The notes under the pieces were generated by a model. That model was not told where the DNA came from, searched no databases, and saw only the letters and a program-made list of their open reading frames with translations. Positions 1 through 8,274 of a stretch of DNA of 64,000 nucleotides are shown here, one piece after another. Every line of letters starts with the position of its first letter. Position 1 is the first letter of the stretch. The stretch comes from Clostridium zeae (GTDB lineage: Bacteria > Bacillota > Clostridia > Clostridiales > Clostridiaceae): assembly GCF_017312485.1 (NCBI RefSeq), contig NZ_BMBA01000008.1, positions 25,784 to 89,783 on the forward strand, written 5' to 3'. The translations under genes and the position numbers were made by a program.

Positions 1-839
1 AGACAAACTATTATTTCTTCTCCACCATATCTGGCAATTATATCTTCCTCCTTGAGGCAGCCTTTTATAACTTCAACTACATGTTGAAGGGCTTCATCAC
101 CAAATTGATGTCCAAAATTATCATTAACCTTTTTGAAGTTATCTACATCTATCATAACTATTCCAAAGCTCTTCTCTGGAAACTCTTTAATCTTCTTATC
201 TAAGCTTTCGAAAAAGTATTTCCTATTATATATATTAAGAAGAGGGTCCCTCTTGGATGATTCCTGTATTCTTTTATAAAGTATACTATTTTCTATTGCT
301 ATAGCAATCTGATTAGCAATAGAAGACACAAACTTTATATGTGCCCTTGTAAAGAATCTATATAATGTATGTTCAACCATTATATAACCAATATTTCTAT
401 TTCTTATCCTTATAGGAAATCCTATTACCGAACGAATGTCTCTTCTAAATTCTTGCGCTTCAAATATTATATCTTTAGAATTTACTACGAATTCTTCAGC
501 ATTTTCAATGTAACTGTTTATAATAGTAGGAAATATTATTTCTTGAGAGTTTGTATTAGTTGCTTTAACTTCTAGTTTTCCATCTTCTATAAGATAAATT
601 GTAGAGTAAGTTCCTCCAAGTATACCAACAATCATATCATTTATCATTGATATTAAATTTTCATGAGAAATGTATGAATTAATATATTGGCTTACTTCAA
701 CTATATTTGCTAGTGCATCTAGATCTCTTTCCAATCTAGTATTTCTTTCACTTAGCACTTGTAATTGCTTTTCAGCAAAATTTTGATAGGTCTCAAACTC
801 TTCATGTATTCTCTCATACATCAATCTGTAATCGTCCAT
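1..839 (-). CDS. GAF-GGDEF diguanylate cyclase-like protein (partial, C-terminus outside window)
   Basis: This open frame starts at ATG 839 and runs off the left edge after about 279 codons. Residues 1-45 look coiled-coil. Residues about 50-190 fit a GAF sensor domain. From about 195 a GGDEF domain begins, with the FGIVMIDVDNFKKVND metal-binding motif and then ARYGGEEIIVC. The signature loop is therefore GGEEI rather than GGDEF or GGEEF. The inhibitory RxxD site five residues upstream is KEED, so product inhibition is probably absent. GGDEF enzymes make cyclic di-GMP from two GTP in the cytoplasm. Whether this one is active cannot be judged, because the rest of the domain is missing. No transmembrane segment is visible, so the GAF domain would sense a soluble signal. 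The gene appears monocistronic. Confidence 0.85.
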   Translation of the reverse strand, partial: MDDYRLMYERIHEEFETYQNFAEKQLQVLSERNTRLERDLDALANIVEVSQYINSYISHENLISMINDMIVGILGGTYSTIYLIEDGKLEVKATNTNSQEIIFPTIINSYIENAEEFVVNSKDIIFEAQEFRRDIRSVIGFPIRIRNRNIGYIMVEHTLYRFFTRAHIKFVSSIANQIAIAIENSILYKRIQESSKRDPLLNIYNRKYFFESLDKKIKEFPEKSFGIVMIDVDNFKKVNDNFGHQFGDEALQHVVEVIKGCLKEEDIIARYGGEEIIVC

Positions 840-1414
840 AAGCAACTCTCCTACTACTTTTCTTCTTTTACTCTTTATAATGAATGTAAGTTATCATTAT
901 CTGAATTTTTTTACTTGTATATATCCCATTCCACACTTAAATACATTTTTAACATTATATTAAAATATTTTATAAATTAAATTTAGAATATCATCAATAA
1001 ATCTATTATATTACTTAAAACTTCAATTTTATAAAGGGTAAAAAAAACAAGCTCTAATATGTCATTATTAGAGTATTTAGGATATTTTAATAATTTACGA
1101 CATACAATATTATTTTATCTTATTAGGTTTAATTTGTAAATCCAAAAAAATAACCATTTTATTACATTTTTATAAGATAACATATTAATTTAACTTCAAA
1201 GTTCATTTAACTTTTCATTAAATACAGTAACCTTTACGCTTCAAATTAATCCCCTAGGGGGTTTATTCTTCATATGGTTATTTTAGCTTATGTACCCTAT
1301 TACATCAAGAATTTCAGGGGCATTTTTATACACATGCCCCCTAAATTATTACATGTTAAGTAATCTTTTTAATTCATCTAAATTTATGAAATCAATAACC
1401 ACTCTATTACGACA
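840..1414. other. 575-bp intergenic region
   Basis: This gap lies between the GGDEF gene and gerKC. It holds the minus-strand terminator at 1040-1073. A second hairpin (GGGGCAT at 1317-1323 with ATGCCCC at 1334-1340) lacks a T-run. A short CCCCTAGGGG palindrome lies near 1252. No further gene is convincing. Confidence 0.6.
1040..1073 (-). terminator. rho-independent terminator
   Basis: An 8-bp perfect stem (1052-1059 with 1066-1073) has a 6-nt loop. On the minus strand a run of seven T residues follows. It is placed to stop transcripts leaving the gerKA-gerKC operon before the GGDEF gene. Confidence 0.6.
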
Positions 1415-2539
1415 TTAAAATGTATGTTCTCTTACACTTGGTCCTTCTAAGTTTACATTTACATTTAATATCAAATCAGTTTTTTCCATAAGCTCACCTT
1501 TTAGATCTGCATTAGGATATTTCTCTTCAAGCAACCTTCCAACCTTAAACACATCTAAGTCCTGCAATTTATAAGTATCAAAAACCATACCTAGATACTT
1601 CTTAACATTTTGTTCTTCAGCATTTTGTATATAATCTCTTACAGTTTTATCTACTATTAACCTTCCTTGAGATTCAGCTAAATTACATCTTATATTTATA
1701 GTTTTATATAACTTTACTCTTTCACCATCGTATTTTAAATCAGTTTTAGTCTTTGAATTTAGTATCTCAAGAGTTATAAATTGTTCAGGATTCTGTGGAT
1801 TATTTATTTCAAGAGTTCCACTCTTAACATTATTGCTTAAAAAACTATAACTTAGTGCTTCTTCAATAGTTAATTTTGCAGCAAGTTTATCATTCTTAAG
1901 AATAGCTCCACCTTTTATTTGAACTCTATTTTCCATAATATCCTTGACAATTTCTAATCCTCCTAAAACCGCAACATTGCCTCCATTAATTCTATTGGTC
2001 AGATAATCATTTAAGTTAGTTGCTATGGTTCTAGGACTTGCTTTCATTTTATACACTAGTTCATCTAAAAATATTCCCAAATATTCTTCGTCTGATTTTA
2101 CCTTAGTGAAAAGATCTTCAATTTGACCAAAAAACACAAAAACATAAGGTCTTATAAGAAATTCTTGATCTCTAGCCATTATATCAACAAATTGCCCCAC
2201 ACCTTCTTTTGCTGCCCTTTCAGAGAAAATGTAGGCTTTACATTGAGTCATATTAAGCTTAAAGCTTGAAAAGGTACTTGCATTTCTAATTGCTTCTAGA
2301 ACAGTTTTTCCTTGTCCTTTAAAGACCATTCTTTTTCCTTTTTCAGAACTTTCATTTGTGCTTCTGTAAGGCATAACACAATCCAAATACAAAACTGTGT
2401 TTTTACTTTCATCAATGTCATAAACTATACTGGTTACGAATGTAGCTCTATTAATATCCCTATAGTTATAGCAGCCCGTTAATCCTATTGAAAAACATAT
2501 AATCAAAAAAACTGAAACTATCCTATTTAGTCTTTTCAT
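1415..2539 (-). CDS. gerKC: Spore germination lipoprotein, Ger(x)C family
   Basis: This is the C subunit of a nutrient germinant receptor. It is an inner-membrane lipoprotein that acts with the A and B subunits to trigger spore germination. The N-terminus is a lipoprotein signal peptide with lipobox LTGC, and the lipidated residue is Cys23. The ATG at 2539 is preferred over one three codons upstream, because GAGG lies about 9 nt before it. The start lies inside the end of gerKA (17-nt overlap), which implies translational coupling. The length of 374 residues is normal for the family. After the TAA stop the same frame stays open for 21 more codons, which could be chance or an older C-terminus. 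The K assignment rests on the divergent gerKB arrangement and is inference; the family is clear. Confidence 0.88.
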   Translation of the reverse strand: MKRLNRIVSVFLIICFSIGLTGCYNYRDINRATFVTSIVYDIDESKNTVLYLDCVMPYRSTNESSEKGKRMVFKGQGKTVLEAIRNASTFSSFKLNMTQCKAYIFSERAAKEGVGQFVDIMARDQEFLIRPYVFVFFGQIEDLFTKVKSDEEYLGIFLDELVYKMKASPRTIATNLNDYLTNRINGGNVAVLGGLEIVKDIMENRVQIKGGAILKNDKLAAKLTIEEALSYSFLSNNVKSGTLEINNPQNPEQFITLEILNSKTKTDLKYDGERVKLYKTINIRCNLAESQGRLIVDKTVRDYIQNAEEQNVKKYLGMVFDTYKLQDLDVFKVGRLLEEKYPNADLKGELMEKTDLILNVNVNLEGPSVREHTF

Positions 2540-3938
2540 TAGTATCATCCTCGCCTAAAAAATCATTTGAAATATCTTCTAAAGGTCCTCTAAATACTAT
2601 ATCTTTAAGTTTTAATTTTTTTAAAGTTCCTATAGGAAACATATAGTAATATCCACAAGACTTAAGATTGCATATATGAGCAAACAACAGCATTACTCCA
2701 ACAAAAAAACCAGGTAACCCCAAAAATGCAGCCATAATCACCAAAAGCATAGACCATACTGTAATTGCTCCATATATCCTAGGAATTAGAAAATACGACA
2801 AAGAACTTATCGCTACCACTAATATTGTTATTCTAGAAGCGATACCTGCTCCAACAGCGGCATCTCCTAGTATAAGTGCAGCTACTATACTCATTGCAGT
2901 CCCTATTGGCTGAGGAAGCCTAAGTCCTGCTTCTTTTATTAACTGAAAGAAAATCATCATAAGCACAACTTCAACCACAGTAGGGATTGGCACCCCTGCT
3001 CTAGACACAGCTAATCTAAATACAAATGATGGAGGTATTACATCAAAATGATAGGTTACTATAGCTAAATATAATCCAGGTAAAAAGGCTGCAAAAAAGA
3101 AAGCAAGCCATCTCATGAATCTTGTGAAATTAGCATAATATCTATTTATATAATAATCATCTTGAGCTTGAAAATTTTCCACAAAGAAGCATGGTGCAGT
3201 CATTACGAAGGGGGTTCCATCTACTAACACTGCAATTCTTCCTTCCATTAATTTGGCTACAACAGTATCAGGCTTCTCAGTATATCCTACAGTATCAAAA
3301 ATTGTATTTTTATCTCTAAGTTTATTCTCTATATAGTTTGTATCCAAGATAAATTCATAATCCAATTCATTTATTTGATTTCTTATATAATCAACTAAAC
3401 TTTTAGGCGCAGTACCTTTCAAATAGGAAAGACATACTACAGTATTTGATTTATTACCTACATATATAGGCTCAAACTTTAAATCAGGATCTTTTATCCT
3501 TCTTCTGATTAGCGCCACATTATCCACAAAAGCTTCTGTAAAACCTTCTCTCGGGCCTTTAAGAACAGCTTCTGAAACCGGTATGCTTACACCTCTTCTT
3601 ATAAACCCCTTAGCCTCGCAGTATAGTATCTTTCCATCATAATCATCGAACAATACTATAACATCACCTGATAGTATGTGAAGAATAGCATCGTCATCAT
3701 TTTTGGCATATCCTACTATATTTATGTCCAAGGCTTTGCTAGCCATGTCGTCTATAGAATTTATACCTACTTTAGTATTTTTTAAAGGAGCAACAATATA
3801 TTGACTCACAAATACTGTAGAGCACATATCATCTATAAATAATACAGTAGCTTTTCCCAGTGCTGTATCTACCTCCCTAACCTTTAAGTCAAAAGAATCC
3901 TTTAGTTTTTCTGAAATATAATCTTTTGTATTTTTCAT
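2523..3938 (-). CDS. gerKA: Spore germination protein, Ger(x)A family
   Basis: This is the A subunit of the germinant receptor, an integral inner-membrane protein of dormant spores. A soluble N-terminal domain of about 240 residues precedes a membrane domain. The membrane domain carries the family's conserved stretches, including VIPPSFVFRLAVSR and LPQPIGTAMSIVAALILGDA. About five hydrophobic segments lie between residues 285 and 430. The ATG at 3938 has AGGTG 6-7 nt upstream. GTG 3947 and ATG 3944 lie inside that ribosome binding site and are unlikely starts. The 471-residue length is normal. It forms a two-gene operon with gerKC. In the leader, GAATA and GATAATA spaced by 18 nt resemble a forespore sigma-G promoter, which is inference. 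Confidence 0.92.
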   Translation of the reverse strand: MKNTKDYISEKLKDSFDLKVREVDTALGKATVLFIDDMCSTVFVSQYIVAPLKNTKVGINSIDDMASKALDINIVGYAKNDDDAILHILSGDVIVLFDDYDGKILYCEAKGFIRRGVSIPVSEAVLKGPREGFTEAFVDNVALIRRRIKDPDLKFEPIYVGNKSNTVVCLSYLKGTAPKSLVDYIRNQINELDYEFILDTNYIENKLRDKNTIFDTVGYTEKPDTVVAKLMEGRIAVLVDGTPFVMTAPCFFVENFQAQDDYYINRYYANFTRFMRWLAFFFAAFLPGLYLAIVTYHFDVIPPSFVFRLAVSRAGVPIPTVVEVVLMMIFFQLIKEAGLRLPQPIGTAMSIVAALILGDAAVGAGIASRITILVVAISSLSYFLIPRIYGAITVWSMLLVIMAAFLGLPGFFVGVMLLFAHICNLKSCGYYYMFPIGTLKKLKLKDIVFRGPLEDISNDFLGEDDTNEKTK

Positions 3939-4042
3939 AATCATCACCTAAAAATATTATCTTCACTAAAAATGTTTAATATTCACTTTTTGGAGAATAA
4001 TAAATTAAGGTAATTATAGGATTTTTAAAAGAGGTGAATTTT

Positions 4043-5146
4043 TTGGAAGGATTGTCATCAAAACATTTAATACTTTTTATAGCAGGCTCTATGATAGTAT
4101 CCATGAAGATTTTTTCATCAATCTTCATATCTTCGGGGGGAAGAGATACCTGGATTATTGGTATACTTTCATCAATTGTATTTATGATTTTAATTCTATA
4201 CATTGTAAATACATTTAATAAAGCAAAGACTTTCAATTTTAGAGAGATCGTCCACGGTGCTATTGGTGATAGATTTGGCGAGGTTTATATATGGCTTTTT
4301 GCTGTTGGTTTATTCATATCTGCTGGTGAAAGCGCTGCAGTAGAAGCGAGTTCCATACATGTAAATCTATTTATAGAAAGCCCTATTTGGTATATACTGT
4401 TGTTCTTTATTGTTCCAGCAGTGTATATTGCATCTAGGAATTTCAATAGTATACTGAATATAGTACTTATTGCAACATCTATAGTGTTAATAACCATAGT
4501 TGTAATAGAGCTATTAGTACATAGATATAAACACTTTGACTATCTATTCCCCTTGTTCAAATACAACTCACTTTATAGCCAATTACGTTGCGCCTTAGAG
4601 TTCTTAGGAGGTTTTAGCTGTGTTGCAATAATTTTTCCTTTACTAAAAAATGTACAAAAAACTAAAAGTTTTACTTTCCACTTTTTTATAGGGGTATTAT
4701 TATCCGTAGATTTAGTATGCTTTGCAATAACTGGACATATTGCAAGCATGGGGTCTATGAGAGCAAAAAACATATTATTTCCAGCCTTTAGGCAAGTGCA
4801 AAGAATATCCTACGGAAACTTTATTGAAAACGGAGAAATACTGGTCCTTATTTTGTGTGTGCTTGGACTAATGGTAAAATACATTTTAGCTATAAATGGG
4901 ATTGTAATGTTATTTAGAAACAATATAAAAAACAAATTACTTTTTGTAACAATACTTTCAATATTACTTTACATTTACTCACTATTAATTGGTAATAATG
5001 CTTTCAGATTTATGGATATTTTAGAAATAAATCAATACATTTATCTAGTGATATTTTTGATTTTTCCATTGATACTTTTTAGCCTTTATAGAGCAAAGCA
5101 TTTCGACGGAAACAGAGGAAAACTAAAGCTTAAGAAGAATTCTTAA
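4043..5146 (+). CDS. gerKB: Spore germination protein, Ger(x)B family
   Basis: This is the B subunit of the germinant receptor, related to amino-acid/polyamine transporters and thought to bind the nutrient. About ten hydrophobic helices cover the whole length. Examples are residues 10-28, 39-58 and 80-100, with a last pair near 300-355. The start is most likely TTG 4043, because AGAGGTGA ends 5 nt before it. The GTG at 4034 lies within that ribosome binding site. The gene is transcribed divergently from gerKA across about 100 bp. This matches the C. perfringens gerK layout, where gerKB is monocistronic and opposite gerKA-gerKC. The 367-residue length is typical of the family. Confidence 0.9.
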   Translation: MEGLSSKHLILFIAGSMIVSMKIFSSIFISSGGRDTWIIGILSSIVFMILILYIVNTFNKAKTFNFREIVHGAIGDRFGEVYIWLFAVGLFISAGESAAVEASSIHVNLFIESPIWYILLFFIVPAVYIASRNFNSILNIVLIATSIVLITIVVIELLVHRYKHFDYLFPLFKYNSLYSQLRCALEFLGGFSCVAIIFPLLKNVQKTKSFTFHFFIGVLLSVDLVCFAITGHIASMGSMRAKNILFPAFRQVQRISYGNFIENGEILVLILCVLGLMVKYILAINGIVMLFRNNIKNKLLFVTILSILLYIYSLLIGNNAFRFMDILEINQYIYLVIFLIFPLILFSLYRAKHFDGNRGKLKLKKNS

Positions 5147-5159
5147 ATAAAAAATCCAG

Positions 5160-5187
5160 TTGAAAATCTACTAAAATATGCTATAAT
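5160..5187 (+). promoter_or_regulatory. Sigma-A promoter of the zinc-ribbon gene
   Basis: TTGAAA at 5160-5165 and TATAAT at 5182-5187 are separated by 16 nt. The transcript would carry an untranslated leader of about 110 nt. That leader includes a CTGCC/GGCAG hairpin around 5238-5265, framed by TTTA and TAAA, before the ribosome binding site AAAGGAGG. Confidence 0.6.
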
Positions 5188-5307
5188 ATAGGAGTGAATA
5201 TTATTAAAATTTTATAGGAAATTTTCTGTTTACTAACCTGCCCTTTAAAGACTGGTATGGCAGTAAATATCCAAAATAGCCTATGAGTTTTAAAGGAGGT
5301 TTTTTTA

Positions 5308-5469
5308 ATGGAAGATAGAAAAATTACATGTAAAGATTGTGGAAAGGAATTCGTTTTCACAGTTGGAGAACAAGAATTCTACAAAGAAAAAGGATTTGAA
5401 AATGATCCTGTAAGATGTCCAGAATGCAGAAAAGCAAGAAAAGCTCAAAAACAAAGAGATAGATTCTAA
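5308..5469 (+). CDS. Small zinc-ribbon protein (53 aa)
   Basis: A 53-residue open frame starts at ATG 5308 behind AAAGGAGG. It contains two CxxC knuckles (Cys8/Cys11 and Cys37/Cys40) about 26 residues apart, which would bind one zinc ion. The C-terminal tail is rich in Lys, Arg and Gln (RKARKAQKQRDRF) and could contact nucleic acid or ribosomes. Short proteins of this kind are common in clostridia and carry only a generic zinc-ribbon annotation, so no function can be assigned. The gene has its own promoter, a long structured leader and a strong terminator, so it is a monocistronic and probably well-expressed unit. Confidence 0.85.
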   Translation: MEDRKITCKDCGKEFVFTVGEQEFYKEKGFENDPVRCPECRKARKAQKQRDRF

Positions 5470-5492
5470 TTAATCTTTCGAGATTTTGAGTA

Positions 5493-5530
5493 AACCCAGT
5501 AGTCCTTCAAGGATTACTGGGTTATTTTTT
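5493..5530 (+). terminator. rho-independent terminator after the zinc-ribbon gene
   Basis: AACCCAGTA pairs with TACTGGGTT, extended by TCCTT/AGGA, with a tiny loop and then ATTTTTT. It is a strong intrinsic terminator 24 nt past the stop codon. Confidence 0.9.
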
Positions 5531-5677
5531 ACTGTATAAGAAACTATAAAATTTTTAATGTAGCTAAACCTATATATTTCAATGCTTTTACAAGCTATTT
5601 ATAGCTATACAATAAAAAAACAAAACTTATTCGCCTGCCAAATTTTCCTCATATACATTCGGAAAGGCAGATGCGTG

Positions 5678-5720
5678 AAAAAAGCTCGCTGAAGAAGGTC
5701 GCTTCAGCGACTTTTTTTTA
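5678..5720. terminator. Bidirectional terminator
   Basis: TCGCTGAAG (5686-5694) pairs with CTTCAGCGA (5702-5710). It is flanked by an A-run on the left and a T-run on the right, so it can terminate both strands. It serves the ECF transporter gene ending at 5724. Confidence 0.85.
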
Positions 5721-5723
5721 TAA

Positions 5724-6272
5724 TTAAATACTAGCACTGTTCCTTTTCTTCACAAGTGCTACTGATAAAGGTAATGCTATAACAACACCAGAGGTAGCTT
5801 GAAGTACATTGCCCACAATATCTTTAGCCGCAAATACAAGTCCCCCAACGATTGCAGTTGAAAATCCATTTCCTGATGTAGCTGCTGCAATAACTGTACC
5901 AGCTAAAAAATATCCAAAAATCATGAATATTCCCCCTAAAACAAAGCCTACTACATACGAAATATAAGTCCCCTTAAATCTTTCAATCACATCCCCAGCG
6001 ATATAAGCCATGCCAGCCTTTATTATAAACGTAAACGGAGCCCAGATAATCCATCCTCCACTTATATCTACCATAGCCATCCCTATAGCAGCAGCTAATG
6101 CTCCCCTCTTTTTACCAAGTATAACAGCTGAAAGAAGAACCATACAATCTCCTAAATGCACAAAACCACCCGCAGTAGGAATCTTAATTATATTCCCTGC
6201 TATAAAAACCAATGCAATCATTAACCCAGTTAAAGCTAAATCTCTAGTTTTTAAGTTTTTTAAGTTTTCCAT
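5724..6272 (-). CDS. ECF transporter S component
   Basis: This is the substrate-binding membrane subunit of an energy-coupling-factor vitamin importer. The 182 residues form about five to six hydrophobic segments. The early motif GGFVHLGDCMVLLSAVILG and the following ALAAAIGMAMVD match the riboflavin/thiamine-precursor type S-component family (formerly DUF1393). The substrate cannot be read from sequence. No EcfA/EcfA'/EcfT genes are adjacent, so it would share a common energizing module encoded elsewhere (group II ECF). The ATG at 6272 is supported by AAAGGGG about 8 nt upstream. No TPP, FMN or preQ1 riboswitch was recognised in the leader, which instead contains repeat sequence. Confidence 0.85.
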   Translation of the reverse strand: MENLKNLKTRDLALTGLMIALVFIAGNIIKIPTAGGFVHLGDCMVLLSAVILGKKRGALAAAIGMAMVDISGGWIIWAPFTFIIKAGMAYIAGDVIERFKGTYISYVVGFVLGGIFMIFGYFLAGTVIAAATSGNGFSTAIVGGLVFAAKDIVGNVLQATSGVVIALPLSVALVKKRNSASI

Positions 6273-6309
6273 AATATTCGCCCCTTTTTAATATTTTTTA
6301 ATAAAAAAA

Positions 6310-6517
6310 CTTTATATGTACTTTGTTTACAGTTTTAGCTATGTAATCGTAGAAAACCATATTAATTCTTAGCGAAGTTCATTAAGTATTAACAACTCTA
6401 ATCCTATAACTATTTTAAAAAATTCTGCTGGGTTTTGAGCATAGTTTTTAAAAATATAAATTCAAATATAGAGTTGTTAATCTAAAGATCATCGGATGAA
6501 TAACCACTTAATTTCAA
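6310..6517 (-). repeat. Dispersed MITE-like repeat, copy C (truncated and interrupted)
   Basis: Read on the minus strand from 6517, it begins TTGAAATTAAG, then GGTTA and TCATCC, like copy B at 12439. After the inserted 92-bp element it resumes with CTTAATGAACTTCGC, AAGAATTAATATGG and GCTAAAACTGTAAAC. It then diverges, so only about the first half of the repeat remains. The insertion at 6389-6480 splits it. Confidence 0.7.
6389..6480. repeat. 92-bp palindromic element inserted in repeat copy C
   Basis: Perfect 12-bp terminal inverted repeats (TTAACAACTCTA at 6389-6400 and TAGAGTTGTTAA at 6469-6480) enclose about 68 bp. The interior contains a second inverted pair, AACTATTTTAAAAA-like and ATAGTTTTTAAAAAT. 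It encodes nothing. It interrupts sequence that is continuous in the copies at 8275 and 12439, so it behaves like a small non-autonomous insertion. No clear target-site duplication is visible. Confidence 0.65.
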
Positions 6518-6718
6518 TCGTTACTTTACATGATAATCAATCCATAAATGGATGATATAACATAATTCATTGCATTGCAAATGTACCGATACAAAGTTAA
6601 TGTATTATTATTTTATTTTTACTAATACTAGTATCAAGATATAAAATGCATTATTTCATAAGCATATTTAGGTTTTAATATTTCTTAAAATCATCTGTAC
6701 TAAAAAGGAGGTGATTAT

Positions 6719-6874
6719 ATGGCTTTCCTAAGATGGCTTGGTGGTATAGTAGTATTCTTTTGGTTACTTGGAATAATCTTCAGAATAGGAGGTTACTTCA
6801 TCAACATTCTTCTTGTAGTAGCAGCAATAATTTTTATAGTTAACTTAATCTTCGGAAGAAAGAATAAAGTCTGA
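6719..6874 (+). CDS. Small membrane protein, lmo0937 family (51 aa)
   Basis: A 51-residue frame starts at ATG 6719 behind AAAAAGGAGGTGATT. It encodes two hydrophobic helices (about 8-22 and 26-45) separated by a short FRIGG turn, and ends in basic GRKNKV. Length, double-helix layout and the initial LRWLGGI stretch match the lmo0937-type family of tiny Firmicute membrane proteins, whose function is unknown. The -35 box of the trpS T-box promoter begins 2 nt after the TGA. There is therefore no room for a separate terminator apart from the AGAAGTAAT/ATTACTTCT hairpin at about 6905-6927. Confidence 0.85.
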   Translation: MAFLRWLGGIVVFFWLLGIIFRIGGYFINILLVVAAIIFIVNLIFGRKNKV

Positions 6875-6875
6875 G

Positions 6876-6904
6876 TTGACACTTTGTTTTATATGTCATA
6901 ATAT
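6876..6904 (+). promoter_or_regulatory. Sigma-A promoter of the trpS T-box transcript
   Basis: TTGACA (6876-6881) and TAATAT (6899-6904) have an ideal 17-nt spacer. It starts 2 nt after the stop codon of the small membrane-protein gene. Confidence 0.85.
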
Positions 6905-6937
6905 AGAAGTAATAAATCATTACTTCTATATTCTAAA

Positions 6938-7206
6938 ATCAAAGAAGAGAAATAGTAAACTTAAGTTCACATTTTCAGAGAGCTGTAGGCGATGAAATTA
7001 CAGTAATGTTGTTTAAGTTGAATGGATCTCTGAGATACTTAGACGAAAAATTATTATAGATAATTAAGTAGTTTCAGTCGTGTTCTCACGTTATAGAGAT
7101 AGGATATTATTGTATCTTAATTTAAAGAAGAGAATGAACTTCTCTTGAATATAGGTGGCACCGCGTTTTATACGCCCTATGGATTTTTATCCATAGGGCT
7201 TTTTTA
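6938..7206 (+). promoter_or_regulatory. Tryptophan T-box riboswitch
   Basis: This is a tRNA-sensing leader. The T-box sequence TAGGTGGCACCGCG lies at about 7152-7165 and pairs with the uncharged tRNA acceptor end in the antiterminator. It is followed by a strong terminator (7174-7199 plus T-run). Stem I carries TGG at 7023-7025 within GAATGGATC, which is the position of the specifier codon, so it senses tRNA-Trp. This agrees with trpS downstream. Uncharged tRNA-Trp would allow read-through into trpS. Confidence 0.93.
7173..7206 (+). terminator. T-box regulated terminator
   Basis: GCCCTATGGAT (7174-7184) pairs with ATCCATAGGGC (7189-7199) and is followed by T7200-7205. It is mutually exclusive with the antiterminator formed by the T-box sequence. 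Confidence 0.9.
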
Positions 7207-7249
7207 CTGTTTAGGCAAGTATAATTTTTTTTAGTAGGAGGATTAAAGA

Positions 7250-8248
7250 ATGGAAGACAAAAAGAAAGTAATATTTAGTGGTATTCAACCATCTGGCGAA
7301 TTGACCATAGGGAATTATTTAGGAGCTATAAAAAACTGGGTTAAACTTCAAGATCAATATGACTGTCTATTCTGCGTAGTAGATTTACATGCAATTACTG
7401 TTAAGCAAGTACCTGCAGACCTTAGGCGAAGAACCCTAGAAGTTTTAGCAATATATATAGCTGCTGGTATAGATCCTGAAAAGAATACTCTTTTCATACA
7501 ATCACATGTACCTGCCCACAGCGAAGCAGCATGGCTTTTAAATTGTAATTCATATATGGGTGAACTAGGAAGAATGACTCAATATAAGGATAAATCACAA
7601 AAAATGGGTGATTCTATAGTAGCTGGACTTTTCAACTATCCAGTTCTTATGGCCGCTGACATACTTTTGTATAATACAGATTTAGTTCCTGTTGGAAAGG
7701 ATCAAACTCAACATCTAGAATTAGCTAGAGATTTAGCTCAAAGATTCAATAATGCTTACAGCCCAACTTTTGTTGTACCTGAAGGTTATATAGCTAAAGA
7801 AGGTGCAAAAATAATGAGCCTTCAAGAGCCAACAAAGAAGATGTCCAAATCAGATGAAAATCAAAATAGCTTCATCTTGCTTCTAGACCCACCAGAAGTT
7901 ATAAGAAAGAAGGTAAGCAGAGCTGTTACTGATGGTATTGGGGTTGTAAACTATACCGATGAACAACCTGGAGTAAAAAACCTTATTGATATATTATGTG
8001 CCATAAAAGGCTTAAAACCTGAAGAAGTTGTTGCTGACTATGTAGGAAAAGGATACGCAGAACTTAAGAGCGATGTTGCTGATACAATAGTAGCTGAACT
8101 TTCTCCGCTTCAAGAGAAGGTAAAGGAGCTTTTAGCTGATAAGTCTTACCTTGAAGAAGTCTATAAAAAGGGTGCAGAAAAGGCTAATTATTTAGCTACT
8201 AAGAATTTAAGAAAAATGCAAAAGAAGATTGGATTCATTCCTAGGTAA
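7250..8248 (+). CDS. trpS: Tryptophanyl-tRNA synthetase
   Basis: This cytoplasmic class Ic aminoacyl-tRNA synthetase charges tRNA-Trp. The N-terminal FSGIQPSGELTIGNYLGA contains the HIGH-equivalent TIGN. KKMSKSDE near residue 200 is the KMSKS loop, and the GKDQTQHLELARD stretch is conserved in the family. The 332-residue length is normal for bacterial TrpRS. ATG 7250 follows AGGAGG. Expression should respond to tRNA-Trp charging through the upstream T-box. The gene is monocistronic and ends before repeat copy A and a terminator. Confidence 0.97.
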   Translation: MEDKKKVIFSGIQPSGELTIGNYLGAIKNWVKLQDQYDCLFCVVDLHAITVKQVPADLRRRTLEVLAIYIAAGIDPEKNTLFIQSHVPAHSEAAWLLNCNSYMGELGRMTQYKDKSQKMGDSIVAGLFNYPVLMAADILLYNTDLVPVGKDQTQHLELARDLAQRFNNAYSPTFVVPEGYIAKEGAKIMSLQEPTKKMSKSDENQNSFILLLDPPEVIRKKVSRAVTDGIGVVNYTDEQPGVKNLIDILCAIKGLKPEEVVADYVGKGYAELKSDVADTIVAELSPLQEKVKELLADKSYLEEVYKKGAEKANYLATKNLRKMQKKIGFIPR

Positions 8249-8274
8249 TATTGATACTGAAAATAAAGTGCTCC

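Larger units (their letters stand above)
6273..6718. other. 446-bp divergent intergenic region filled largely by repeats
   Basis: The region lies between the ECF S-component gene (minus) and a small membrane-protein gene (plus). Most of 6310-6517 is a truncated copy of the dispersed repeat, interrupted by a 92-bp palindromic element. The remaining A+T-rich sequence should hold the two divergent promoters, but none was assigned with confidence. Confidence 0.6.

Noticed and set aside
6273..6400. Vitamin riboswitch upstream of the ECF S-component gene
   Set aside because: No conserved TPP, FMN, folate or preQ1 core could be seen; the sequence is explained by repeat copy C.
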